Below are positions 45,251 to 57,142 of a stretch of 64,000 bases of DNA, piece by piece. The stretch is taken from assembly GCF_003576645.1 (NCBI RefSeq), contig NC_044916.1, positions 23,199,260-23,263,259 on the forward strand. Reading direction: 5' to 3'. Made by a program: the position numbers and the translations under genes. How positions within the stretch are numbered: the stretch's first letter is position 1; each line of letters starts with the position of its first letter. This DNA is from Ipomoea triloba (taxonomy: Eukaryota > Streptophyta > Magnoliopsida > Solanales > Convolvulaceae). A model generated the notes under the pieces. It searched no databases. It saw nothing but the letters and a program-made list of their open reading frames with translations, and was not told where the DNA came from.

Positions 45251-45601
45251 GGCCCTCTTTGGTAAATGACTATTGGCTGTTTGGGTTAGAAGGTATGATT
45301 TGTTGATGACATTAGCTGATTGATTGTAAAAGGTTGTTTGATAAATTAGCTATTTGCTGATAACTGATTGGTATAATTTCTTTTATCAAAAAACTATTTG
45401 AAAATGCTGTTTTAAGTAATCTTTTGAATTTTAACATTTTGAAGCTAAAAAAACTTATTAACCAAACAACTAATAATGGTCAAATAAACTAAAATTGACT
45501 AATTATTTACCAAACAGCGCGGAGCTAAAAAAGCTTATTAACCAAACAACTAATAATGGTCAAATAAACTAAAATTGACTAATTATTTACCAAACAGCAC
45601 C
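45251..45601. mobile_element. hAT-like MITE, copy 4, with duplicated 3' end
   Basis: Starts GGCCCTCTTTGGTAAATGAC. The right end, running to TTTACCAAACAGC, is present twice as an 80-bp tandem (45442-45521 and 45522-45601, about four differences). Confidence 0.75.
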
Positions 45602-46127
45602 TTGATTGATTTCGCCAATGAGGCATCTTTTAGCAGAAATGAGATGTTTTAGATGCATTCAGCAAGATGAATTAACACTGCATACTTGCCTAGTATTTGA
45701 GGCTATCGCATGTCGATATTTGCAAAATAAACCCATTAAAGCAGGCCCATTCTGCTACTTAAAAACTGAAGTGCACCTTAATTTTGAATGAAATAAGACA
45801 TCCAAAATTTTGAATTTAAAAAGAACAGAAAACGAAATCTCAGCTGATTAAAAACACCTTCATTTCAAATGATCCATTCATACATAGATCCACACTCTTA
45901 GGAAGGACATGAATTTATATGGCTTCAAATACTTCCCCACAACAAATCAGGTAAAAAAATACCCAAAATTAGTTCAATATCTCATAAAGATCATCATCAT
46001 TCATTCATATTTCCCTCAAGTACTCATAAGTACCTTCCCAGTTGAAAAAAATGGTGACACCAACACAAAATAAAAGCTGCTGTTCTGCTACTAAAATATG
46101 AAGTGCATTCCAATCGGCCCGTTGAAT
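45602..46127. other. Spacer and Ran 3' untranslated region
   Basis: The 61-residue frame at 45606 has no recognisable content. The part near 46127 is likely the 3' untranslated region of the Ran gene. Confidence 0.5.
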
Positions 46128-48154
46128 TTACTCAAACGTGTCATCATCATCATCTGGAAGAGGTTGGCTTGCAGCAGCAATGAGCTCAGCCTCGTGCCTG
46201 AACAAAACAAACCAATTTAGAACCTAGACTGCAATGAATACTTTTACAACAGATGTTCACAAATGGAGTAGGAATGCAACGGGAGAAAAGGAAAAGAAAA
46301 CATACTGCTGTTGTGCAGCTAAATCAATCTGTACTTCTGGAGGAGCAAGAGCGGGTGACTCGACAAAGTGCAAGTTTGGATCCCTGATAAAAAAGGTAAT
46401 TTCCCTTATCAAATACCATGTTAAAAGCATTCAATTAAATATAGGCACACCATAATTCTGTGATGGATATATATGGTTTGACTAGTCATACCCAGCAAGT
46501 TTCCTAGCGAGGTAGAGGAAAGGCTTCTCAAAGTTGTAATTACTCTTTGCAGATATTTCGTAATACTGCAAGTTCTTCTTCCGATGAAAGGTAACCTGCT
46601 TAGCCTTCACTTGCCTGTTCTTCACATCAACCTTGTTTCCGCAAAGAACAATTGGAATGTTCTCACAGACACTAATCAAAAGAACAAATAATATTAGCAA
46701 CAGGTATACCATACTAAAAATGGACAAAACTACAAATGATAAATTTATAATAATATGCATACCGGCAAAGATCACGGTGCCATGTGGGCACATTCTTGTA
46801 TGTCAATCTGGCAGTCACATCAAACATGATAATTGCACATTGTCCATGGATACTGCAAAAAAGAACCACATAAGATGGTAAATCAATTCACAGGAAACAA
46901 TAAAGTGTTCCACTAAAATAAGTCCACACACTTTCAACACACTCTTTATCTCCTCTCTTTATCTTAGGATAATAGAACCAAAATACTACTCAAAGGCATC
47001 AAGTACTAAACAAAAGCAGTAACACACTGCCTTACTATGTTAAGGCAAAAGCTATATTTCATACTATATTGATTCCAATAAACTAGAATAATAGACCAAC
47101 AACAATGTTAAAAGAAAGGCCATACAACGCTCCAACAGATTGAAATTCACAAATACATAAATACAACATATAAGAGAATATTTGAAAAAGGCAAGGAAAT
47201 GAAATCAAATTAATCACTTACTAGTAACCGTCCCTAAGACCACCAAATTTCTCTTGGCCAGCAGTATCCCAGCAATAAAATCTGATTTTTCCACAATTTG
47301 TGAAGAAATCCAATGGATGCACCTCCACACCTATGGTGGCTGTATCACCAAAAAAAAAAAAAAAAAAAAAAAAGAAACTTCAAGACTTTACTTATTAAAT
47401 GATTCAAAACAAATTTCAATGGAAATAATCTTGAAAACTCACGTTCATATTTCTTCTCGAATTCACCAGTAATGTGCCTCTTCACAAATGTAGTTTTTCC
47501 TGCCAAAACCCATCATTGCAAGATTAAGAAATTAACATAGAAATCAAACCAACAACAATTCTTAATAAACTGAAATTCAGTGACTGAAAAACCACAAGTT
47601 AAAGTACCACTGTATCAAGCAATCAACAGATCCACTAAAAACAATAATGAATCAAATCAGCATGTATAATAAACCCTAAACCTTATTAAGACAGATCAAC
47701 CCCAAAACAAGACGATCTTAAATATAAATGAAAAGCTATAATAAAATCAATAAAACAAACATTTCTGTACGATTAACATACTGATTCATCAATTTACATA
47801 AGGCTATAGATAACCAAAATAAAATAAACCCAAAAATTAATAAAATGAAACATACTAATAGCAACTCAATTATGATATATGCCCCAACACAATTTTTTCA
47901 AGAAAGTATTACTACATATAATTCAAAAAAAAAAAAAAAACTCACCAGTTCCACCATCGCCAACAATTACAAGCTTAAAGCTCGGGTAATCAACCGTCTG
48001 CTGATTTGGAAGTGCCTAACAAAATAGCAAAAAACACCAAAACTAATCAAAAACAGTGAAGCAAAATGTCTAGAAAAATCGGAAATTAAGACCAAATAAC
48101 GATGAACTATCAATTAACAAGATTGAAAAACGAAAAGAGAAGAAATCTCACCAT
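46128..48154 (-). CDS. RAN: Ran small GTPase (nuclear transport), eight coding exons
   Basis: Ran-GTP directs importin/exportin cargo exchange through nuclear pores and organises spindle and envelope. Coding exons: 48154-48152 (ATG only), 48015-47946, 47499-47443, 47339-47222, 46852-46763, 46671-46492, 46383-46306 and 46197-46128. The total is 666 bp, 221 residues, the usual plant length. The P-loop is VGDGGTGKTTF (about residues 17-27), switch I KYEPTIGVEV, switch [19 protein letters not shown], the G4 motif [12 protein letters not shown]5 [14 protein letters not shown], and the acidic tail DDDDDTFE that contacts the effector groove. All splice sites are GT-AG and phases agree. The ATG alone in its exon is confirmed by [17 protein letters not shown] across the junction. 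No lesion. An A-run of about 24 lies in the third intron. Confidence 0.98.
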
Positions 48155-48240
48155 TGCGTCGTTGCTTGGTTAGGTCGAGAGAGAAAGAGACGGAGGCTAT
48201 AGAGAGAGCAGAATGATTGTCCTGAGAAATTTCGAGATTT
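48155..48240 (-). promoter_or_regulatory. Ran 5' untranslated leader
   Basis: Short purine/pyrimidine-biased leader (CTCTCTATAGCCTCCG and CTCTTTCTCTC on the minus strand) between the TATA box and the ATG. Confidence 0.55.
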
Positions 48241-48246
48241 AGGAGA

Positions 48247-48255
48247 CTTTATATA
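48247..48255 (-). promoter_or_regulatory. Ran TATA box
   Basis: TATATAAAG on the minus strand, about 95 bases before the start codon. Position and consensus fit, but no transcript data are available. Confidence 0.65.
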
Positions 48256-48719
48256 CGCAGTGGGTGAAGGGTTTTTCAGAAAACCTAGACTATAATGCTA
48301 GTAGCTTTAGCCTAACGCGATATTCTAGACCGTCGGATCAAAGTTAGTGGGCTTCGAGTAGATCCTACGCAGATGTAATGTCACGTGAAAATCACGCAGA
48401 TTCAAATTTTGAAATTTAAACCGTTGGTGGATATTTTATTTTTAGTTTATTTTGTGGCATTTATAGACTTTTTTTGTTTTGTTTTTTACATGGGTGATTC
48501 TAGTTTTTGATTTTTTTTAATTAATCATAAGTTCACAAGACTTCGTCCTAGAATTACTGCAGAAATAAATTATAAGTGGCGTAATCAATCCATTAAACAG
48601 ATTATAGTTTTTATGCACGCACAAGGGGTTCAATTCAGACATTTCATCATTCTTGGACCTTTTTTATTCATAAACTTCATTTTTCTTAAGGAGAATGAAA
48701 AAAAAATTAGCTATTAACA

Positions 48720-48817
48720 TTGTGCTCAAATGGCATATAGTGACTCTCCCATACGGGAGGTCATGAGATTGAGCCTCAGTGGATGCAATATTGACTCGTA
48801 TTCAAAAATTAAAAAAA
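48720..48817 (+). mobile_element. Possible degenerate SINE
   Basis: A-box-like GTGCTCAAATGG (48721-48732) and B-box-like AGATTGAGCCTC (about 48767-48778) with CTCCCATACGGGAGG between them, followed by an A-rich tract. Boxes are imperfect, and no clear target duplication. Confidence 0.45.
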
Positions 48818-48907
48818 ATTATATATTTTGGGACGGTTTATTAACCAAAAAAAATATGGAAAATTATATATTTTGGGACGGTTTATTAACCAAAAAAAAT
48901 ATGGAAA
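48818..48907. repeat. Tandem duplication, 45 bp x 2
   Basis: ATTATATATTTTGGGACGGT to ATATGGAAA is repeated exactly from 48863. Confidence 0.92.
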
Positions 48908-48939
48908 AATATGTTCTTAATAGTATTCATTGAAACTTT

Positions 48940-49265
48940 TAGGCCTTCCCCAATAGTTAAACTTGGGTGTGCATTTTGAGGAGTTTTTGTAAGTGTAATT
49001 AGGAAAGAGAAAATGAAGGTGGAGGAAAAAATAAAATGAAAAAATAAAATAAAACAACAAAACTGAAAAAAAAAATTATAAAAACTGAAAATGAGGGTGA
49101 AGATGTGAGGCACAGTGAGCTTCTACCCAGTGGGACCCACCACATTGCCAAAATCCAATATGTTGCAGGAGAAAAAAAACAGTTAAAATCCCTTCCTTCC
49201 CATTTGTAAAAAGCCAATTTACTGTTTCAAAATACCCTTAAAATTAACCATTGGGGATGGCCTTA
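48940..49265. mobile_element. MITE with AGGCCTTCCCCAATAG ends
   Basis: Left end TAGGCCTTCCCCAATAGTTAA and right end TTAACCATTGGGGATGGCCTTA are inverted repeats. Near the left end it contains GAGTTTTTGTAAGTGTAATT, shared with the next two units. Confidence 0.75.
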
Positions 49266-49299
49266 TACACTTTGAAGTGGTGAATTTTAAATTATTATT

Positions 49300-49624
49300 A
49301 GAGCATCCTTATCAATGGAGTTTTTTCGCAATTTTTAAGGAATTTTGTAAGTGTGATTAGGAAAGAGAAAATGAGAGGAGATAAAAGAAAAAAAATTGAT
49401 TTATAAAAAAAAAAGAAATTAAAATGGTCTCTTGTTAGGCGCGCCTTTGGTGTTTGCCACGCGGGAAAGTTAGCCTTCATTTTGGTATTTGTGCTGCTCC
49501 TTTACTGTTCTAATATACATACTTTGCAGAAGAAACAATATATTCTCTCTCTTCTCTTCTCACTCATCCACATGTACCATTACTGTTCCAATAACTGAGA
49601 AATATACTCTGATATGGATGCTCT
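49300..49624. mobile_element. MITE of the same group, second unit
   Basis: Left end AGAGCATCCTTATCAATGG and right end TATGGATGCTCTT. Near the left end it contains TTTTGTAAGTGTGATTAGG. It abuts the third unit. Confidence 0.65.
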
Positions 49625-49970
49625 TATCAATGGAGTTTTTTCGCGGTTATTGAGGAGTTTTTGTAAGTGTGATTAGGAAAGAGAAAAATGGGAGGGGAGA
49701 AAAAAAAATAAACAAATCTGATTTAATAAATAAATAAATAAATCACATTGTCAAGCGCGCCTGATGCGCCCGTTGAGCGCATAAAGTGACAACCACACGT
49801 GGTTGTCACATGTATTATTAAAAGCAATGGGTCCCCAATTGTCAGTATTATTTCTTCATTTGCAGGTCATGCTTATTCCATCTCTCCCCCTCACCTCTCT
49901 CCTCCATGTTAGACTCAATCTGACATAAACCAAAGCAATAACTATTGGTGTGGATGGCCTTATAGAGTCT
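49613..49970. mobile_element. MITE of the same group, third unit
   Basis: Left end TATGGATGCTCTTATCAATGG and right end CTATTGGTGTGGATGGCCTTA. It shares GAGTTTTTGTAAGTGTGATT. A partial fourth unit (TTGGAGTTTTTGTAACC) starts near 50026. Confidence 0.6.
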
Positions 49971-50639
49971 CTATAAACTTTTATCAATGATGTTAGAGCA
50001 AGCTAAATAGTAATGATTTTTTTTTTTTGGAGTTTTTGTAACCAACTAGGAGAGAAGAGAGAGAGAGGAAAAGAATATTAAAGAAAATTGACGAAAAATT
50101 AAAATTAAAATAATAAAAAGAAAAAGGCTCTTTCGCGAATCGAGTGTTAGTTGGCTGTAGTAATTTGTTTCTTAAATTTTAAAACTATACTAGTTCGAAT
50201 TTAATTAGTTTAATATAAAATATAATTTGTTACGTAAATAATAATTTGGAATTTAAGTATTTAACAAAATAAAAAATACATATAAAATAAATAAACAATA
50301 CCTTTGAAATTGTATAAAACATCAAGAGCAGAAAAGTAAATTAATTCCTCCTCTAACATTTGTCGGAGGTAAATGGTGTCGCACCATATATGACGCGGCA
50401 CTATTCACCTCAACCAAAAAATTTGGCATTTTCCACAGGGTTGAAGCAAGAGAAAATGGCGGAATGGCTATGGAATATGGTGTTTTGCCTCTACCTTGGA
50501 GATGTTCTTAACACCAAAACATCAAAAATCTCGATCAAATGTCACATCATAAAGAATATTTTTAGCATATTCTCATACCAAGTTTTGGTGCAGGTTTGCC
50601 GCTAGGTGGGAGCAAGAAAATATGGTGGGGTGGTGATTA
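49971..50639. other. Intergenic DNA with MITE fragment
   Basis: The partial MITE at 50026 is followed by AT-rich DNA. The stretch 50360-50640 has two related AAATGGCGGAATGG/AAATATGGTGGGG sentences but no gene. Confidence 0.45.
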
Positions 50640-51713
50640 ATTTGGTGATGCAATGTGCCTCGCACGGGGGAAAGTAGGGGGACTAAGGGCAGCTCTTACA
50701 TTACCCTTTCCAGTCACAGCTAAGCTTGTATTGTTGCCAAGTTTCACCGTATCAACAAAACTTTCATCAAAATCTGTAAAGTATTCCTTCTTTCCACACA
50801 TGTGGTTGCTGCAACCTGAATCAAGGAACCATGTATCCTCTTTATTGCCGTCATTTGCATCCATGAATGCCATCAACAACATTTCCTCTTCAGTTTCCAC
50901 ATAGTTTGCTTCCTTGCTTGAACATTCCCATTGGAAATGTCCTAGCTTGTGACATTTGTAGCATTCTATAGTGGCTTTGTCAAAACTCTGTCGTCCTCTG
51001 CCCCTTCCTCTTCCTCGATAACTGCCACGGCCTCGACCTCTTGCATTAGATTGATCACTAAAAGAAATTTTCAAGGCTTGTGCTTCCTCAGCCAATGAAT
51101 TCATGTTCATTCACTGCTCATGCACCAATAAACTACTCTGCAATTCATCAATAGTTAACTTGCTTGTGTCCTTAGATTCCTCAATAGAACATACAACATA
51201 ATTAAATTTTGAGGTCATAGATCTCAAAATTTTGGAGACCACATCAGCATCGGACTTAGTCTCTCCGTTTGCGTTCATCTTGTTAACTATTGAAAGAGTG
51301 CGAGCAAAGTATTCATTGACAGATTCACCAATCTTCATTTCAAGAATCTCAAACTCTCTTCTTAGAGCTTGCAGATGTGAGTTTTTCACCCTTGTTGCAC
51401 CTTGAAATTTCTGCTTCATTGAATCCCATATGTTCTTAGCGGTATCTTTCTTAAGAATCGTCTCTAGAATCGAGCGGTCTAAAGCTTGAAACAGATAACT
51501 CTTAGCCTTCAAGTCTGTCAGCTTTAGACCCTCAATACGTTTCCTCTCTGCCTCTAATGAGGCACCACCTTCTGCTGCTGCAGGTATCTCGTTTTCTACG
51601 ACAATCCAATATTCTTTGGATCGTAGAAAATTCTCCATGAGCATTGCCCAATGATCATAGTGTCCATCAAATTTCGGTACAGCTGGTTGCACAAATAAGC
51701 TTTCTGTCGCCAT
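50640..51713 (-). pseudogene. Copia D gag and aspartic protease
   Basis: Starts MATESLFVQPAVPKFDGHYD at 51713. UBN2 gag follows, with LKAKSYLFQALDRSILETIL and LRREFEILEMKIGESVNEYF, to residue 200, where a stop at about 51111-51113 interrupts. The frame continues with a basic RGRGRGSYRGRGRGRGRQSF stretch, the zinc knuckle CYKCHKLGHFQWEC (C-x2-C-x4-H-x4-C) and the protease active site WFLDSGCSNHMCG. At TGKGNVR the copia sequence ends and unrelated codons follow. Packaging and maturation proteins only. One nonsense change and a truncation disable the element. Confidence 0.9.
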
Positions 51714-51780
51714 TCTTAATCACGTAGAGAGCTGCTGCTTTCTAATTTAATCAGACCCAGTGAGTGGCTCTGATACCAAA

Positions 51781-52144
51781 TGTTGAGAATGAACTTTGAC
51801 AGATAGAAAAACGCACAAGAAACTAGACAAAATTGCTCAATAATATTGAATGCAGAAGATGGCTTTATATAGCCTTACAGCATAACAGAAAAGAGAAAGA
51901 AAAGGAGTCCATTACTCCAACTACTTTGAATAAATCAAATGGAATTTATTAGCTAAACTTAAGCAAATCCCAACAAAAGCTACAACTTTGACTTCTAGAA
52001 TTGAAGTAATAAATCCCCTTAATTACTTTGCCTTCAAGGATAGAACAATTAAAACAGCTGCTCTATCTGCGGCTTCCCATCTTAGTGACAGCAATGTTGT
52101 GCACATTCTCAGTTAAAGATATAGCCCCAGTTCTTTTCCCAACA
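51781..52144 (-). repeat. 5' LTR of copia D
   Basis: TG...CA ends, 364 bp, with GGCTATATAAAGCC (TATA box) near the middle on the minus strand, and the tRNA-Met primer site at 51765-51779 immediately internal. Confidence 0.88.
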
Positions 52145-53138
52145 GACCAGCCAAGGCCAGTGTTTCCCATTGCAAAGGATAAGGAAATCTAAACCAGGGG
52201 GAAGATCTTAATGCTTGGGAACAGCAGCAAGAGTTGGGACAACAACCACTAGACTAATCAACTTCAAAAGTATCCTCATAAGCCCACTATACTATATCCA
52301 AATATTGCTTGAAAAGATGAAGCAATTATTATGGCTCTCTGTTACTCCTTCATAATATATATGCTTGAAAACTCCATTCCATCTTAAGAACTCTTGCAAG
52401 TGTGGAAGCAATTAAGATAAAGAAATGAAGAACCATGTATTAGCGACAACCTTGAGCCAAAAAATATATGTAAAAGTGTTGACATCCCTAACACAAAAAG
52501 CACAGTGGAGGGAACATTTGATGTATCCTCATAGGTGCCACCCCTTGTTGGAATAATCACAAGTGGAATTAGTACTAATGAACCTAATATTGAAAGATAG
52601 TGTTATAAGTCACAGAAACCAATAAGAAGAAGACCAGGTACATTTCTAAGCTCATACTTCATCTGTGAATGCCTCGTAAGCGTAGAACCATCATCAACTG
52701 TACTCTTCGGTCTTGACATGCTTTGCAGAATTCCCCCTGAATCAAAAGCAAACTTACTGCACCTATGCATTTTAGGATTGCCATAGAATTCCACTTCAAT
52801 TATTTGAACCACATATTTTTTGTAATATTAATAACAATTGAGATTCGCTAGCTTTTTCATGCAATATATAATTATATGTTCAAATTAAAGTAATAGTAAA
52901 ATTACAAACCACAGAAACTTCTCGTTCCTAATATGAAGTATTCAAAAACTGGGACAAAGGACTTTCACATACATATCACACTCGTCACTCGATATATTAC
53001 AAACATTCATTGAAGTATATAATTATTATTTCAATAAATTACACCAATGACCAATGGAAATATATTCTGGTGAATTACATTACCATTCAACACCCATCAC
53101 AATATACATAAAACTATATATTGACTTCCACTAGAGAG

Positions 53139-53191
<53 letters not shown>

Positions 53192-53389
53192 AGTATTCAT
53201 ATAGTAGTAGTTAATAACATGCATGCATACATACTATGAATTAAGACAAACTTTCTCAATCCATCTCCTCGTCTCATATTACAACAAAAATTCATATATA
53301 CCATCACTGGTTCGATCAGTAGGCAGTATTTGAGGAAGTAAAATCCATATATTTTCATAGTATAATCGAAAATTATATATGGATCAGAT
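52145..53389. other. Intergenic DNA, no gene seen
   Basis: AT-rich. It includes (AT)22 at 53141-53184 and the 3' flank of the DUF642 gene. Small frames such as 52603-52812 have no recognisable domain. Confidence 0.5.
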
Positions 53390-56300
53390 CTAGTTTTGAG
53401 TCAATTCAAGGGAGAGATTGGGATGACGAACACTGAGAAGCCTGACATGGTCAACAACAGGGCCACATAGTGACACGAAGTCATCACTCCGCGTATGGTA
53501 GTACGTGCTGAAGAACATAATCCGGGTCCGGTTGGCGGTGGCCTTGAACCGGAGTTTGGCCGGTTTAAATCCGCCCTTGCCTTTGGACTCGTAGGGGACT
53601 TTGAGCGTGGACTGCCCCGCGAACGCCTCCACGATCATGGAGCCCTCGCACGAGTTGCTGGCGTCCCCCACAAGGAAGGTCAGGTCGTAAATCTTGCCCA
53701 CTATTGTTCGGGTGATCTGAGCGATGGCGCTTTCTTTCCCGGCCACCAGTTCCACGGCTCTCCTGCCGTGGGGCACCGAGAAATGCTCCGCGTCTATGTA
53801 CTTCACGGCTTTCAGAGAGTCCACCGTCCACGCCGGAATGGGAGAGTGGTCGTCCTCGATGAAGGGCGGGCACAGAACGCCGGTTGTCACGTTCGCGAAC
53901 AAGTATGGACCCTCCTCAAAATCCGCGTTCTTTACCAAGTTCGCTGAATATATATATATATATATATACATGGTTAAAAATCAACATAATAGTCTAGAAA
54001 TCAAAACTTGGGAGTTGATATCCAATTTAGTCACTGATTTCTTAAAATGACTTTTTGTGTTTTTTCTAGTACTGCTGACTCTGAAGCACAGGAGCCAACA
54101 TTGTCTACAGTGAGACTCGAACCCACCTCATTTCATATGGTAGTGCAATTAGGTGCCACTAGACCACTATAATAGATGACTAATTGGATAAAAATTTCTA
54201 TGGTAAAAAATTAACTTGGGTAAAAACTAAATTGAGTATTAATAGAGGTAAAATTACTGAGCTATTTTAACAGAGGATTCGTTTTAAAAAAACAGAGGAT
54301 TCAATTAGGTAAAATCATCAAAGTGACCTAATTAAACACAAAAAGTGATTTATGACAAAAATCACTAGAATTAATGACTAAATTAAGTAAATATATGATT
54401 AAAAATTGTTGGGTGGAGATCAATAAAGACCAAATTCAACTGTAGTTTGAAAAAAATATGTGAGGTGAGATAAGAAATAAGTTGAGACTTCACTAGCTAT
54501 AAGTTTTAGCTTAAATGATCACTCCCAGCAATAACATTTTCAAAACTAGCTGTGATGGGAGGGAGGAATTCTTTGGGAGATAAATCAAATTAAAGGCCAA
54601 GTCGGTCCTAACAAAAATCAACATAATCTTCAAAAGTGGGTGAAAAACATAATATAATATAGCGTACCATTAGTAGGTCTAGGAGGGTAGAGCGTCCGAA
54701 TGGCAACGGAGTCGATCAAGGGACCACAAGCGGGGTCCTCCTCCACGCCGGGGTTATGGATCGTGATCTCAATCTCGTTATAGTCCGCCTGGAACGCCCA
54801 CGCATAACAGTCCCAACCGTTGCTACTGTACAGTGTTTGGATAGGCAAGACGCCGGAGTCGGGCGCCACCGACACGTTGAGCTTCTCCTCCTGCGCGCAC
54901 GTCCGGGCGGCGCAGAATGTTATGGAGTAGTACATGTCTTTGGTGACGTTCAGTTTTTGCTTGATGGACGCCTCGTTGCCCAGCCGCACGGCCGCGTAGC
55001 CTTCCGGCACCACCAGGAGCATGTCCCCTTGCGTCTGCCCCGCCAAGATGTACTCCACGAACCCGGTGGTGATCCACCCTGGTACGGCGTCGGCCTTCAA
55101 CACCACCGTGCCGTTTAGCTCCGTCTTCTTCACCGGTGCTTCGAAGTTGCCATTCACTACTAATCCTGTTTTTTCCAAGTACAAAAATGAGTTTCATGTA
55201 TATATATATAATAATAATAATAATAATATATGCTTTAGCATTTTAAAATTTTCCCATGTAATGTAAATTGAAAGATGTATTTCATCTGGTCTAAACTAAA
55301 ACTCACCTTCTTTGGTATGGGGTTAGTTAACCTCAAATTGAAACTTGTTTTTCATTTTAACTAAAAGTATAAGGTGAAGCCGTAGCCACCTTTGGCATGA
55401 AGGGAAACTTGCAACTATATTTGAGAGTGTACATTGACTAAACCCTATTTTGTGACCAAGTAAATCAACCTAAATTATCCATAACTGGATCGACTCAAAC
55501 CAAAAGCGTTATCTTTCAAACTCGTGACCATAGTTGCAGTAGGCGTTAGGTACTAATCGGACAATAGAGTAACGCTTAGGCGGTTAACTATATTAAAAAA
55601 AAACAGTGCACGTGTGTGGGTGTATGTTATATATATATATAATTAGCCGTCTAAGCGCTACTCTATTGTCCGACTAGCACCTAACGCCTACTGCAACTAT
55701 ATATATATAATATAAAATTTTAAAAAATTAACAAGGCTGACTCGACCAAGTTAACAAGGCTAATTCGATTGAATTGGTTGCTTTTGATCCACCGCTTAGG
55801 AACACCTAACACCTAAATAACCTTATAGATTGATTTTTGCAACAGTTTTGTTGCCTTATTAGTTTGTATTTTTATTCCATCGGTTAGCCCTCCTATGAGA
55901 TCTTTTGATACTACTTTGATTATGTCACGCTGTGGCTGTCACTTTCACATGACATAAAAGATCGAATTCCAACTCAGAGGAAAAGAAATCTGGACAGCAA
56001 GACCAGACATGTGCATGTGCACTACATGCAGTTACTGCACACAAGCATATAATCTTCTGCGTTGTCCAAATTATTATGCAACTTTTGTCGATCGACACCA
56101 TCTAATTTTGACCCACCTTTTTAATCCTTATACGGAGTATTTAGATACATCACTTAAACTTTATGAATTGAAGTTCGACAAAAAAACTTGCGTGAGATTG
56201 TATATAATTTTTTATTTTTTTTTTGTGAAACGAGCCAGGATAAAATAAAATGTAATATTTATACTGAAAATATAAAAATAATCAAAAATAAAGTATTCCT

Positions 56301-57039
56301 TACTTATAAAGGAAAATGTCATATTTTATATTTCGATTTAAAAGCATTACAAAATATAAAAGTATTATACTTTCCTGTATAAGTAACACTTTATATATTT
56401 AGTATTATATTTTTCAATATAAATGTTACATTTTCATATTGACCTGACCTATCTTACTGAAAAGATCGAATCCGTGAGATGGTGTCATACAAGAGAGACT
56501 CTATGAATTTAAATATTCTAATTAATATCATTGATTTTATTATTATCATTCAAACCTTTTCTCTTAACATTTAATAGAATTTCTATTCTTTTCTGATAAA
56601 TTAAAAAAAAAATTTAAACAAATAATTAGACAAGAAAATAATAATGAAAAAATAAGAAAAATATAGAATACATACTACCTTACAGAAAACGACCAGAAAA
56701 ACAATAAAATGTGCTCTTATTTGAACTTTTCCATAGAACTCAAACCCCTAGCTAATATTAACCATTAGAGAAGGTGATTTGCTAAACTTCTCATCAAACA
56801 CATAATGTGCACTTTGCCATCACATGATGTCATGATATATGTGATGCAATGAATTACAGCTGTTAAATATTGAAGAAGTAATAAGAAAGAAGCTAAGCCA
56901 ACTGAAAAATGAGATAATAGGCCGGGGATCGGAGCTGGTTCTTACCATCAGTGATGGCGACGGAGATTTGGAAGGCGGCGGCGCAGAGTAGCGCGGCCAG
57001 TAAAGCAACCGCCGGAACAGTACTTGAAATCCTCCTCAT
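53390..57039 (-). CDS. DUF642 cell-wall protein (BIIDXI-like)
   Basis: Secreted plant-specific wall protein. Relatives bind pectin methylesterase or cellulose and affect wall stiffness. Exons 57039-56946, 55165-54668 and 53943-53390 (94, 498 and 554 bp) join in phase to 381 residues. The signal peptide is MRRISSTVPAVALLAALLCA followed by AAFQISVA, with cleavage near residue 29. Two tandem DUF642 (galactose-binding-like) domains follow: the first starts LVVNGNFEAPV and contains VPGWITTGFVEYI and DPACGPLIDSVAI; the second starts NLVKNADFEEGPYLF and contains IPAWTVDSLKAVKYID, GDASNSCEGSMIVEAFAG and CGPVVDHVRLLSV. Exons 2 and 3 are strikingly GC-rich compared with introns. The introns (1.78 and 0.72 kb) carry MITE and SINE sequence. 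No lesion seen. Confidence 0.95.
54062..54171 (-). mobile_element. SINE in DUF642 intron 2
   Basis: On the minus strand, A box TGGTCTAGTGGCAC, then B box GGGTTCGAGTCTC about 35 bases later, then a non-tRNA body ending near AAAAAACACAAAAAG. Lies in the intron in sense orientation with the gene. Target duplication not determined. Confidence 0.7.
55531..55698. mobile_element. Foldback MITE in DUF642 intron 1
   Basis: Arms of about 55 bp starting TAGTTGCAGTAGGCGTTAGG and ending with the complement, including CGGACAATAGAGTAACGCTT. The core is an A-run and (TA)n. TA at both borders allows a 2-bp TA duplication (mariner-like), but this is not decisive in TA-rich flanks. Confidence 0.75.
56220..56500. 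mobile_element. Degenerate member of the GTGAGACGG MITE family
   Basis: Interior words TATTCCTTACTTATAAAGG and AAAAGTATTATACTTTCC match the element at 57593-58026. Termini are eroded (GTGAGATGGTGTCATACAAG remains at the right). In intron 1 of the DUF642 gene. Confidence 0.6.
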
Positions 57040-57133
57040 ATTTTGGGTGTTGTTTGGAGAAAATTAAAGGGTGAAAGCAAAGGGGATTGTGCGTTTTGGC
57101 TTTGATGAGCTCTGATCTGCAGTGTGGCGGTGG

Positions 57134-57142
57134 CCTTTTATG
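57134..57142 (-). promoter_or_regulatory. DUF642 probable TATA box
   Basis: CATAAAAGG on the minus strand, about 95-100 bases upstream of the start codon. Confidence 0.55.

Larger units (their letters stand above)
50640..52144 (-). mobile_element. Truncated Ty1/copia element (copia D): LTR, primer site, gag, protease
   Basis: On the minus strand: LTR 52144-51781 (TGTTGGG...CTCAACA, 364 bp), primer site TTTGGTATCAGAGCC directly after it, gag from 51713, then protease, ending near 50640 where similarity is lost. No integrase, RT or 3' LTR follows, so the element is cut off. The gag frame has a single TGA-type stop. Confidence 0.9.

Noticed and set aside
53495..53947. 150-residue plus-strand frame over the DUF642 third exon
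   Set aside because: A shadow of the GC-rich exon on the opposite strand; no domain and no initiation context. The same holds for 54756-55118 and 53565-53873.
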